The notes under the pieces are model-generated. The model was not told where the DNA came from. It saw nothing but the letters and a program-made list of their open reading frames with translations, and did no database searches. From the NCBI GenBank assembly GCA_020638905.1, contig JACKHP010000001.1:62001-126000 (forward strand): 64,000 nt of DNA, written 5' to 3'. Source of the stretch: Planctomycetota bacterium. GTDB lineage: Bacteria > Planctomycetota > B15-G4. Positions 1-7,886 of this stretch are shown piece after piece. A program made the position numbers and the translations under genes. The number at the start of each line of letters is the position of its first letter. Positions within the stretch are counted from its first letter, which is position 1.

Positions 1-2310
1 ACGCTGCGCCTTCGTCGCCTCGGCAGCCGCGCGCAGCAGCGCGTCGACCTCGACCACGCGCACGTCGAAGGCCGCGTCCGGACACGCGACCCAGCACTCA
101 CCGCAGCCCGTGCAGCGCGCCGCGTCGAGTCGCGGGAAGCGCTCGCGTCCGGCGGAGAGGTCGCGCAGCGTGCTCGAGCGCGCGGGCAGCGTGCCCAGCG
201 CGGCCACGGGATCGGCCAGCGGCTCCTCGCCGGCGGCGAGCAGGTGTCCGACGCGTTCCCAGAAGCGTCCGCCGTGGGCCGGGCCCTCGGGACGCGCGCG
301 GTCGAAGGCGGCCGGACGCGCCGGGACCTCGCCGACCTCCGGGCCCGTCTCGGCGCCGGGCGTCACGCGCCGCGCCGCGCCGCATCCGCGCTGCACGTCC
401 GCCCGACGTGCGTCGCCGTCGGGCGCGTCGGCGAGCGTGCGTGCACCGAGCGCCGACGCGTCGGCGTCCGGCGTCGCGCAGACCGTTAGCAGCGCGCCGA
501 GCAGGACGTCGGCGCGCGCGCGGTCGACGTCGGCGGACGCCTCGGCCTGCGCGCGCGCGTCGAGGCACACGACGCGCAGGCGACGCTCGCGCACCGCGCG
601 TTGGACGCGTCGCGGCAGCGCGGCCCACAGCGCGTCGGGCTCGCGGGCGTCCTCGAGCAAGAGCACGCCGCCCGCGCCGAGGCCCGCCAGCAGCGCCTCG
701 GGACGGGCATGGAACGGCGCCGCGTGCAGCACGACGTCGACGCGCGCGGGGGGCGCGAGGTGCGGCACGGACTCCGACGTGAGCAGCGCGCAGGTGGTGC
801 GCGGCAGCCCGAGCCGCTCGGGACGCGCGTCGCGGAACGTGCGCGCGGGGCGTCCCAGGGCGTCGCCCAGGGCGCTCGCCAGGCGCTCGCCCAGGTCGCG
901 TCCGCCGCCGCCGGCACCCACGGCGTGCACGCGCAGCACGAGCGTGTCGCGTGGCAGCAGGTCGTCGCACGCCGCGGGCGGCAGCGCGCGGGTGGCGAGA
1001 TCGGGACGTCCGTCGAGCAGGCGCTCCTGCCAGAGCTGCAGCTTCGGCACGCGCGTCGCGGGACGCACGAAGTCGACGCCCGACATGATCCGTCCCGTGG
1101 CGCCGTCCTTCGCGCGCAGGCGCTCGACGACCGCGAGCAGATCGCCCGGCGTGGGCTCGCGCGCCACGCCGCAGCTCACCGACAGGAACGCGGGCACCTC
1201 GTCGGGACGCAGTCCGTCGCCGTGCCTGCCGCGTCGGCGTTCGACGGCCCGGGCGCAAGCCGCGCGCAGCGCCGTGAGCAGCGGCGGATCGGCGTCGCCG
1301 CGCGCGCCGTCGCGTTCGAGCACCGCCACGGCCTTCTTGCCGGCCAGCAGCGTCACGAGCCGTTCGTCCGGCAGGGGATGCAGCAGCATCGGCGTCACGA
1401 CGCCGACGCGCACGCGCAGCACGAGACGCGCGTGGTCGGCCACGAGCTCGGCCAGCGGCGCGAGCGATCCCGTGGCGACGAGCACGAACTCGGCGTCGGC
1501 GATGCGATGGGTGAGCACCGGCAGCAGCGGACGGTTCGTGAGTGCGGCCACGTCCCGGCACGCACGCTCGACGAGCGCGGGCAGCGCGTCGTCGAAGCAG
1601 ACCGCGTCGGCGGCCGCCGCCCGGGCGTACGCCGCGGGATCGAGCGCGCCGCCGCTCGTGGCGGGCGCGTCGACGTCGACCACGCGCGGCACGAGGCGGC
1701 GCTCGCCGCCGAAGAGCGCCGACTGCAGCGGATCGGGCGCGGCGAGCGTGTCGTCGGGCTCGCCCAGACGGCGCCGGACGTCGTCGGCGTCGGGCAGCGC
1801 GACGCAGGCGTGCGCGTCGGGCAACGGATCGTGATGCACGAGCACGGGACGCAGCGAGAGCTCGGCCACGTGCGTGGCCAGCAGCGCGAGGTCGGCGGCG
1901 TCCTGGGTGGAGCGCGCGGCGAACACGACGGCGCCGCTGCGCGCAAGCGCGGGCAGCGCGTCGTGTCCGGCGCCGGCAGTGGTGCCGTGACGCGGCGAGG
2001 CGCGGCCGAGCAGGTGCACGACGAGCGGCAGGTGGCGTCCGACGGCGGTGGCGAGCGCGGCGTCGGCGTCCCACGGACCGTCGAGCAGGGCGGCGGCGCG
2101 CACGCCGGCCAGCGCGAGGCCCGAGGCGCGCGCGAGCAGCGCGCGTCCCGTGCAGGCGGGGACGGGCAGGTCGCCGTCGCGGCGCAGGTCGGCGTCGACG
2201 AGCAGGCGCGTGTCGAGCGCGCGGCACGACGCGCGCACGGCGTCGAGCACGGACAGGCGGGCGGTCGCGGCCCGGGCGTCACGCGAGAGCGTCGCAGCGG
2301 ACGAGGTCAT
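1..2310 (-). CDS. Pyruvate/2-oxoacid:ferredoxin oxidoreductase-like multidomain protein (3' end outside window)
   Basis: The frame stays open from ATG at 2310 to the window edge, giving 770 residues with no stop, so the C-terminus is missing. Residues about 20-300 follow the alpha part of pyruvate:ferredoxin oxidoreductases (NifJ/POR type): an ALLDG stretch, RHLPLVVHLLGRA, a run of residues 'ARSTQDAADLALLATH', and an SALFGGERRLVPRV segment. Residues about 500-620 contain GAGGGGRDLGERLASALG, resembling the gamma subunit domain. A ferredoxin motif CTGCGECWVACPDA follows near residue 735. The TPP-binding domain expected after it would lie beyond position 1. The start overlaps the stop of the RnfB-like gene by four bases (ATGA), so the two are translationally coupled. 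The likely role is 2-oxoacid oxidation coupled to ferredoxin reduction. Because korAB lies in the same operon, this protein may use a different substrate or act as an electron hub. Confidence 0.75.
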   Translation of the reverse strand, partial: MTSSAATLSRDARAATARLSVLDAVRASCRALDTRLLVDADLRRDGDLPVPACTGRALLARASGLALAGVRAAALLDGPWDADAALATAVGRHLPLVVHLLGRASPRHGTTAGAGHDALPALARSGAVVFAARSTQDAADLALLATHVAELSLRPVLVHHDPLPDAHACVALPDADDVRRRLGEPDDTLAAPDPLQSALFGGERRLVPRVVDVDAPATSGGALDPAAYARAAAADAVCFDDALPALVERACRDVAALTNRPLLPVLTHRIADAEFVLVATGSLAPLAELVADHARLVLRVRVGVVTPMLLHPLPDERLVTLLAGKKAVAVLERDGARGDADPPLLTALRAACARAVERRRGRHGDGLRPDEVPAFLSVSCGVAREPTPGDLLAVVERLRAKDGATGRIMSGVDFVRPATRVPKLQLWQERLLDGRPDLATRALPPAACDDLLPRDTLVLRVHAVGAGGGGRDLGERLASALGDALGRPARTFRDARPERLGLPRTTCALLTSESVPHLAPPARVDVVLHAAPFHARPEALLAGLGAGGVLLLEDAREPDALWAALPRRVQRAVRERRLRVVCLDARAQAEASADVDRARADVLLGALLTVCATPDADASALGARTLADAPDGDARRADVQRGCGAARRVTPGAETGPEVGEVPARPAAFDRARPEGPAHGGRFWERVGHLLAAGEEPLADPVAALGTLPARSSTLRDLSAGRERFPRLDAARCTGCGECWVACPDAAFDVRVVEVDALLRAAAEATKAQR

Positions 2311-3161
2311 GCGGCCACCTCCTCGGGGCGGGCGTCGAAGCGTTGCCGTCCGACGACCCAGCGGATCGCGCCCGTGGGGCAGCGCGCGGTCACGTCCGGC
2401 GACAGTTCGTCCCAGCGCCCGTCGGCCACCACGGGGATGCCGGCGCGCAGCTCGAGCGCGCCGGGCGGCGCGTCCTGGATGCACTTGCCGCACGCGGTGC
2501 AGGCCACGTCGCAGAGTGCCAGCGCCGTGTCGCCCTCGAGCGCGCTCTTGCACTGCACGACCAGGGCGTGCGCCACCGGACGCAACTCGAGCAGCCCGCG
2601 CGGACAGGCGTCGACGCAGCGTCCGCAGGCGGTGCAGGCGTCGGGGTCGACCACCGGCAGCGCGCGTGCGTCGAGCGCGATCGCGTCGTCGTCGCAGACG
2701 GGGATGCAGTCGCCGAGCCCGAGGCATCCCCACGGACAGGCCTTGCCGCCGCCGGCCACGGCCGCCGCCGCGCGGCACGTGCCGAGTCCGACGTAGGACG
2801 CGTCCTGGCGCGCGAGGCCGAGTCCGCCGGCGCACAGCAGGCGCGCGCTGCGCTTGACGGCCACGCCCGCGTCGACGCCGAGCAGCCCGGCCACCTCGCC
2901 GACGGCGTCCTCGGTCATCTGCGTGCAGGTCGACGGGGGCGCGGCGCCCTCGACCACGTTCTCGGCGAACGAGCGGCAGCCCGCGAAGCCGCACGCGCCG
3001 CAGTTGCTGCCCGGCAGGATCTCGGCCACCGCGTCGATGCGCGGGTCCTCCCAGACGCGCAGGCGGCGGTGCGCGGCGGCGATGAGCGCGCCGAAGACCA
3101 CGCCGACTCCGCCGAGCACGAGGCCCGACGTCATCCACGAGCCGAGCGGCAGCGCTGCCAT
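2307..3161 (-). CDS. RnfB-like membrane-anchored polyferredoxin
   Basis: 284 residues. The N-terminus holds one hydrophobic segment (about residues 9-27), followed by the RnfB-type 4Fe-4S motif with CGACGFAGC and a further Cys. Next come the conserved blocks GTCRAAAAVAGGGKAC, GCLGLGDCIPVC, CTACGRCVDACP and CTACGKC. The order and spacing match RnfB of the Rnf ferredoxin:NAD complex. No other rnf genes are visible; instead the gene sits between 2-oxoacid oxidoreductase genes, so it probably carries electrons from KorAB or the POR-like protein towards the membrane. One oddity is that the last cluster reads CTACGKCIQDAPP, where the expected fourth Cys before Pro is Ala. ATG at 3161 is chosen because GGAGGG lies just upstream of it, 13 nt after the preceding stop. 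Confidence 0.88.
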   Translation of the reverse strand: MAALPLGSWMTSGLVLGGVGVVFGALIAAAHRRLRVWEDPRIDAVAEILPGSNCGACGFAGCRSFAENVVEGAAPPSTCTQMTEDAVGEVAGLLGVDAGVAVKRSARLLCAGGLGLARQDASYVGLGTCRAAAAVAGGGKACPWGCLGLGDCIPVCDDDAIALDARALPVVDPDACTACGRCVDACPRGLLELRPVAHALVVQCKSALEGDTALALCDVACTACGKCIQDAPPGALELRAGIPVVADGRWDELSPDVTARCPTGAIRWVVGRQRFDARPEEVAA

Positions 3162-3174
3162 CGTCGTCCCTCCG

Positions 3175-4167
3175 TCAGGCGTCGACCTCGAGCTTGCCGA
3201 GGCCGGCGCGTCCGAGCAGCCACGAGGCGAGCACGTCGATCGGATCGGCCGACGTGCCGTGCGCGCCCGCCGCGGCCAGCGCCGCCGGCGGCTCCTGGGC
3301 GAGCACGGCGAGCTGCAGCAGCTCCTCGGCCTGCTGGCGCGCGCTGCGCGCGCCGAGCGCGGTGCGCGGTGGGGCGTCGGGCAGGTGCCGCAGGACGAGG
3401 CGGTCGCCGAGTCCGGCGCCGCCGCGCGGGTCGTGCACGAAGCGCGCGCACTCGCCGGGCACGATCGCGGCGATGCCCGGGCCGGTGTGCCGCGCGAACG
3501 CGTCGAGGTCGTCCTCGGCATCGGACTGCAGCACGTACGTGCCGGGCGTCACGAGCCGCACGAGCGCGGCTGGAGGCGCGGCCTCGCGCACGAGCAGCAC
3601 GACCAGCAGCGAGCCGTCGAGGAACTCGGCGAGCCCGTCGGCCTGCAGGTCGGCGCCGTCGACGTGCACCACGAGCGGCGGGGCGAGCTCGCGCTCGGCG
3701 GCGTTCCAGCGCGCGAAGGGCAGGGCCTGCAGCAGCGACGGGTCGCGTTCGGCGGGCTTCGTCGACGGCGCGACGAGCCGCGCGGCGGCGAAGGCGCGTC
3801 CGAGGTCGGTGAGCGCGCGTCCCACGGCGTCGCGCAGGTCGGCGCCGCGATCGACGCGCACGACCTGCGCGGCGTCGCCGCGCTCGAGCAGCGAGGTGAT
3901 CGTGTGGAAGGCGGCCAGCAGCAGGTCCTGGTCGGGCGCGTCGTCGCGCGGCGCGCGGGTGACGAGCCGTGCGAAGGCCGACGGATCGATGCGTCCGGCG
4001 GCGAAGCGTCCCAGCGGGCGTGCGTCGGGTGCGACCTCGGACGCGTCGGGAAGCGGTCCGAGCATGCCGCGGACCTGCTCGGCGGCCAGCGCGAGCGCCG
4101 AGCGGAAGCGGTCGGTGGAGCGCCGCAGACGGCGCAGGATGCGTACGTCGACGTCGTCAGACGGCAT
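3175..4167 (-). CDS. Unknown protein encoded inside the kor operon
   Basis: 330 residues, no recognised domain, no signal peptide and no obvious membrane span. The sequence is rich in Ala, Leu, Asp and Arg and looks soluble and mostly helical, with a beta-rich centre (for example PLVVHVDGADLQADG and SLLVVLLVREA). It has few cysteines and no Fe-S motif. Its start lies 11 bases inside the end of korB, and the RnfB-like start follows its stop by 13 nt, so it is an integral operon member. That position suggests an accessory or structural role in the oxidoreductase complex. This is inference from context only. Confidence 0.7.
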   Translation of the reverse strand: MPSDDVDVRILRRLRRSTDRFRSALALAAEQVRGMLGPLPDASEVAPDARPLGRFAAGRIDPSAFARLVTRAPRDDAPDQDLLLAAFHTITSLLERGDAAQVVRVDRGADLRDAVGRALTDLGRAFAAARLVAPSTKPAERDPSLLQALPFARWNAAERELAPPLVVHVDGADLQADGLAEFLDGSLLVVLLVREAAPPAALVRLVTPGTYVLQSDAEDDLDAFARHTGPGIAAIVPGECARFVHDPRGGAGLGDRLVLRHLPDAPPRTALGARSARQQAEELLQLAVLAQEPPAALAAAGAHGTSADPIDVLASWLLGRAGLGKLEVDA

Positions 4168-5110
4168 GGCGATCGAACTCCGCCTCGAGGAGCCGGATCT
4201 TGTCTTCCGCCGTGTGCACCGGGACGCGCCGCGTCTCCTCGTAGCGGGCGTTCGCGGCGTTCTTGTAGAAGAGCCCGATGCGTACCTTGTCGGACTCCTC
4301 GGCGAGGTGGCGCGCGTGGTCGAGATCCGACGGATCGTGCGCCACGTGGGTCTTGTAGTACTGCTCGACCTCGGGCTCGACGACGCCGTCCTCGTGCACC
4401 AGGATCTCGGTCAGCGCCATCTGCTGCGCCGGCGCGCGGAACACGCCGGGCGTCCACTTCGGGCAGCGCTGCAGGATGCGCACGAACGCGAAGCCCGGGT
4501 GCCGGAAGGCGGCCTGCAGCGTGGCGTACACGTGTCCGGGCACCCAGTCGGCGGTCTGGGCCACGAACGACGCGTTCGTGATGCCGAGCGTGACCGAGAG
4601 CGGGTTGAGCGCCGGCAGCCAGCTCCCGCGCGGCTGCGTGTTGCTGGGATGGCCCTGCGGCGTCGTGGGCGAGGTCTGGTTCTTGGTCAGGCCGTAGATG
4701 TTGTTGTCGAGCATCAACGCGACCATGTCGAGGTTGTAGCGGACGGCGTGCACCCAGTGTCCGGCGCCGATCGAGGTGCAGTCGCCGTCGCCCATCACCG
4801 CGAACACCGCCAGGTCGGGACGCATGAGCTTCACGCCCGTGGCGATCGGCAGCGCGCGCCCGTGGATGCCGTGGAAGCCGTACGTGCGGATGTGGTGCGG
4901 GAAGCGGCTGCTGCAGCCGATGCCCGACACGAACACGGTGCGCTCGGGGGCCAGGCGCTCGTCGTGCAGCAGGCGCTGCGTGGCGGCGAGCACGCCGTGG
5001 TCGCCGCAGCCGGGACACCAGCGCGGCGGAGGACCTTCGTAGTCCTCCTGGGGGAGCTCGACGTGCGGATCGATGCCGCAACCGAGCAGCGAGCAGGCGG
5101 TGTCGATCAT
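4157..5110 (-). CDS. korB: 2-oxoacid (probably 2-oxoglutarate):ferredoxin oxidoreductase beta subunit
   Basis: 317 residues. It carries the TPP-binding beta subunit motifs in order: WCPGCGDHG near residue 32, GIGCSSRFPHHIRTYG, the GDGDC TPP motif, and DNNIYGLTKNQTSPTT. The wording GCSSRFPHH...HGRALPIATG is typical of the KorB branch. The enzyme oxidatively decarboxylates a 2-oxoacid with CoA and reduces ferredoxin, usually in a reductive or oxidative TCA step. ATG at 5110 overlaps the korA stop by four bases. The cytoplasmic partner is KorA upstream, and the likely electron acceptor is the ferredoxin-like protein encoded downstream. Substrate preference cannot be proven from sequence alone. 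Confidence 0.93.
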   Translation of the reverse strand: MIDTACSLLGCGIDPHVELPQEDYEGPPPRWCPGCGDHGVLAATQRLLHDERLAPERTVFVSGIGCSSRFPHHIRTYGFHGIHGRALPIATGVKLMRPDLAVFAVMGDGDCTSIGAGHWVHAVRYNLDMVALMLDNNIYGLTKNQTSPTTPQGHPSNTQPRGSWLPALNPLSVTLGITNASFVAQTADWVPGHVYATLQAAFRHPGFAFVRILQRCPKWTPGVFRAPAQQMALTEILVHEDGVVEPEVEQYYKTHVAHDPSDLDHARHLAEESDKVRIGLFYKNAANARYEETRRVPVHTAEDKIRLLEAEFDRHAV

Positions 5111-7035
5111 GAGTCGGCTCCCTTCCCGAACTTCGCGCGGATGCCGGCGAGGATCTGCCCGGGACGCAGGGGCTCGCCCATGACGCGCGTCCAGCAGTCG
5201 ACGTCGACGAGCAGCTGCGCGCGCAGCAGCCACGCGAGCTGTCCCATGCGCCGGTTCTCGGACGTGATGAACGGGTCGCCGACGCGGTCGCTGTAGTTGA
5301 TCTCGACCGTCATGACGCGCCGGAAGCGCTCGAAGATCGCGCGCAGGCCGGGCTGCAGCGGCGACAGGAACGTGAGGTGCGTGGACGAGACCGAGAGCCC
5401 TTCGGCGCGCGCGCGCTCGCAGGCCTCTTCGATGGCGCCCTTGGTGCTGCCCCAGCCGACCACGAGCAGGTCGCCCGAGTCGGGACCGACGACGTCGGGC
5501 GGCTGCAGCGTGCTCTGCAGCGCGGCCAGCTTGCGGCTGCGCATCGTGCAGCCCTTCTGGTGCACGTGCGGCGCGTACGTCACGGCGCTCTTCTCGTCGT
5601 GGCACAGGCCCGTGGCGGTGAACATGCCGCCCGGCTGCCCGGGGACGAAGCGCGTGCTGAGTCCCGTCTCCGGATCCCACTGGTAGGGCTTGCCGCCCTG
5701 CGCGACGGGGGCGCCGTCGGGCGCGGTGGCCTGCCAGTCGGGCTGCGGCACGGGACGCGGGAAGGGCGTCACGCCGGTGGCGAGGTTCGCGTCGGTGAGC
5801 ACCACGACGACCGCGCGCAGCGCCTCCGCCAGCCGCCGCGCGGTGATCATGCAGTGGAAGCACTCCTCGATCGTGGCCGGGGCGAGCACGACCTTGGGTG
5901 CGTCGCCGGGCTGGCCGAAGAGCACCGCGAGCAGGTCGGCCTGCTCGACCTTGGTGGGCAGGCCCGTGCTCGGTCCGCCGCGCTGGACGTCGACGACCAC
6001 GAGCGGCGTCTCGGTCATCACCGCCAGCCCGAGGAACTCGGTCTTCAGCGCGAGGCCCGGACCCGACGTGACGGTGAACGCGACCTTGCCGGCGAACGAC
6101 GCGCCGACCGCCACGCCCGCCGCCGCGATCTCGTCCTCGGCTTGATGGACGATGCCGCCGAAGCGCTCGAACACGTCGCCGAGGTAGTGCGAGACCGACG
6201 TCGCCGGCGTGATCGGATACATCGCGCACAGCTCCATGCCGGACGCGATGGCGCCCATGCCCACGGCCTCGTTGCCGTTCATGACGACCATCGGTCCCTT
6301 CTCGGGACCGGGCGGCACGCGGATCTGGAAGTCGAGGTTCTCCTTCGCCCAGCTCGCGCCCAGCTCGAGCAGCCGCACGTTCGCCTGCTGCACGTCGCGC
6401 GACTTCTTCTTGAACTGGCGCAGGATCTGTTCGCGCGCGCGGTCGAGGTCGCGGTCGTAGATGCGGCACAGCACGCCCAGCGCGAACATGTTCTTGCCGT
6501 GCAGCGGGTTGTCGACGACCGTCAGCGTCTGCTCCTCGAGCGGCACGAGCACGATGCGGTAGGGCTTGCTCGAGAGCTCCTCGAGGGCGGCCTTCCACTC
6601 GGCCAGCACGGCCGGGTCGTCGCTCTCGCCCCAGCGCTTCTCGAGCAGGATGACCGCGTCGTCGGCCAGCGCGTCGAGGCGGTGGCGCGAGAGCAGCACC
6701 TGTTCGTTGAAGGCGATCACGAGGCCGGCGGCGTCGCCCCAGTTCGTGACCTCGCGCGTCCCGATGCGGATGCGCACGCCGCTCGCGCTGCCGGGCGTGC
6801 GCGGCGGCGGCTGGATCTCGGCCGGGATGATCTCGACCGTCCAGGAGCCGTTGCCCATGCGCGCGGAGAGGGCGCCGAAGCCCTGGCCGCACTTCTGGGC
6901 CCCTTCACCGGCGTCGGAGACGACCTCGAGGGTGTGCTCCGCGAGCTCGACCAGCCCGTGGAGCGGGATGCGACCTGTGTCGTGACCGGCCTCGGCCGGT
7001 CCGGTGGGCGCGGACACGTGCGTGGGCATGGGCAA
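5107..7035 (-). CDS. korA: 2-oxoacid:ferredoxin oxidoreductase, fused gamma-alpha subunit
   Basis: 642 residues from ATG at 7035; a second ATG two codons in is possible. Residues about 45-210 form the gamma domain (KCGQGFGALSARMGNG, then NPLHGKNMFALGVL). Residues about 235-642 form the alpha/pyrimidine domain: GNEAVGMGAIASG, MYPITPATS, HQAEDEIAAAGVAVGAS, TSGPGLALKTE and QRGGPSTGLPTKVEQADL. This fused gamma-alpha layout is the usual KorA form in aerobic bacteria. It is the first gene of a five-gene operon and is coupled to korB by an ATGA overlap. The AT-richer stretch upstream (about 7040-7150) is the likely promoter region. Confidence 0.93.
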   Translation of the reverse strand: MPMPTHVSAPTGPAEAGHDTGRIPLHGLVELAEHTLEVVSDAGEGAQKCGQGFGALSARMGNGSWTVEIIPAEIQPPPRTPGSASGVRIRIGTREVTNWGDAAGLVIAFNEQVLLSRHRLDALADDAVILLEKRWGESDDPAVLAEWKAALEELSSKPYRIVLVPLEEQTLTVVDNPLHGKNMFALGVLCRIYDRDLDRAREQILRQFKKKSRDVQQANVRLLELGASWAKENLDFQIRVPPGPEKGPMVVMNGNEAVGMGAIASGMELCAMYPITPATSVSHYLGDVFERFGGIVHQAEDEIAAAGVAVGASFAGKVAFTVTSGPGLALKTEFLGLAVMTETPLVVVDVQRGGPSTGLPTKVEQADLLAVLFGQPGDAPKVVLAPATIEECFHCMITARRLAEALRAVVVVLTDANLATGVTPFPRPVPQPDWQATAPDGAPVAQGGKPYQWDPETGLSTRFVPGQPGGMFTATGLCHDEKSAVTYAPHVHQKGCTMRSRKLAALQSTLQPPDVVGPDSGDLLVVGWGSTKGAIEEACERARAEGLSVSSTHLTFLSPLQPGLRAIFERFRRVMTVEINYSDRVGDPFITSENRRMGQLAWLLRAQLLVDVDCWTRVMGEPLRPGQILAGIRAKFGKGADS

Positions 7036-7180
7036 TGACCGGATGGGAGGGGGTCGGCCCGGACTGGGTTCGATAAGCGGACTTCATTGTCTCTTTTGAC
7101 GTCGAGGTCGGATAGTGACGGGGATATCCATTTCCAGATGCCGACATGATTTTTCCCATCCGCGAGGCGGCAAGACGCTT
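7036..7180 (-). promoter_or_regulatory. Leader/promoter region of the kor operon
   Basis: The region upstream of korA holds the only AT-rich stretch of its neighbourhood, with a run of T residues near 7149 on the plus strand. No convincing -35/-10 pair and no riboswitch fold could be picked out by eye. It is recorded because the operon must start here. Confidence 0.3.
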
Positions 7181-7280
7181 CCGCCTGGGACGCGCGGGGG
7201 CTCGGCGGCGCGGGTCGCGCGCGGGCAGCGGCGCCAGGGCGATCTCGACGTCGCCGGCGCCGCCGCCAGGCAGGATCGGG

Positions 7281-7306
7281 CCGGGCGCCGCCCACAGGGC
7301 GCCCGG
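7281..7306 (-). terminator. GC hairpin downstream of the small membrane protein gene
   Basis: A perfect 9-bp inverted repeat (CCGGGCGCC at 7281-7289, GGCGCCCGG at 7298-7306) lies eight bases past the stop at 7314 on the minus strand. It lacks a clear U tract, so it is a weak or Rho-assisted terminator candidate. Confidence 0.45.
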
Positions 7307-7313
7307 ATCGAGG

Positions 7314-7718
7314 TCAGCTCCCGTGCAGCATCGGCTCGGCGGGGGGCGCGTCGGGGGTGCGCGCCGGGCCGCCGGGCGCGGGCGGCGACGGGTCCTGTCG
7401 CGGGATGAAGCGACTCAGCACGAGGCCCAGGCAGAGGGTCGCGGCGACGAGCCCGATGAGCGCCAGGCGCAACTGGAGCGTGAGGTCGAACAGCGCGTCC
7501 CAGTCCGAGGTCAGCGTGGGACGGTGCATCATCGCTCCGATGAGCGGCACGAGCACGAGCATGACGCCCGAGAAGGCGGTCCAGAAGCGCGCCCGGTCGT
7601 CGGTGCCGCACAGGTCGACGAGCAGCCGCTGGAGCGACGGCTGCAGGGAGCGCACGACGGCGAAGGCGACGCCGCCCGCGAGGGCGATGCCGGTCAGGTA
7701 CACGAGCACGGGGGGCAT
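7314..7718 (-). CDS. Small integral membrane protein, divergent from GbsR-type regulator
   Basis: 134 residues from ATG at 7718, chosen because GGAGAG precedes it; longer in-frame starts upstream add only Arg/Pro-rich sequence. Hydrophobic segments lie at about residues 4-22, 46-64 and 79-100, suggesting three membrane spans. The C-terminus is Pro-rich and ends in a likely cytoplasmic tail. It has no family I recognise. It is divergent from the regulator gene at 7887, and a perfect palindrome lies between them, so the regulator probably controls it. Confidence 0.75.
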   Translation of the reverse strand: MPPVLVYLTGIALAGGVAFAVVRSLQPSLQRLLVDLCGTDDRARFWTAFSGVMLVLVPLIGAMMHRPTLTSDWDALFDLTLQLRLALIGLVAATLCLGLVLSRFIPRQDPSPPAPGGPARTPDAPPAEPMLHGS

Positions 7719-7782
7719 GGGCCTCTCTCCGGGAGTTTGACGGGCGGGCGGGACGCGCGTCGTCCGGCCCCGACGACCGTCG

Positions 7783-7788
7783 AACCTA
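7783..7788 (-). promoter_or_regulatory. Candidate -10 element for the small membrane protein
   Basis: On the minus strand the hexamer reads TAGGTT, about 65 nt upstream of ATG 7718. The palindrome at 7817-7840 would sit just upstream of the matching -35 region. Confidence 0.35.
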
Positions 7789-7816
7789 TCGGGGGATCGT
7801 TCGTTCGTCGAGACCA

Positions 7817-7840
7817 ACTTTCAGAAATCTCTGAAAGTTC
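7817..7840. promoter_or_regulatory. Palindromic operator, probable GbsR/MarR-type site
   Basis: AACTTTCAGA (7817-7826) and TCTGAAAGTT (7831-7840) form a perfect 10-bp inverted repeat around a 4-base spacer (AATC). It stands out as AT-rich in GC-rich DNA and lies between the divergent membrane protein gene and the regulator gene. Confidence 0.75.
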
Positions 7841-7872
7841 AGGATCGCGTCGCGACGGACGGGGCGTGCCGC

Positions 7873-7878
7873 TAGGCT
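7873..7878 (+). promoter_or_regulatory. Candidate -10 element of the GbsR-type gene
   Basis: TAGGCT ends only 8 nt before ATG 7887, so the transcript would be leaderless or nearly so. No Shine-Dalgarno sequence precedes the ATG. Confidence 0.45.
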
Positions 7879-7886
7879 GTGCGTCC

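Noticed and set aside
98..2227. A 709-residue frame inside the POR-like gene
   Set aside because: Almost only Arg and Ala; the open frame from ATG 2310 has recognisable POR and ferredoxin motifs.
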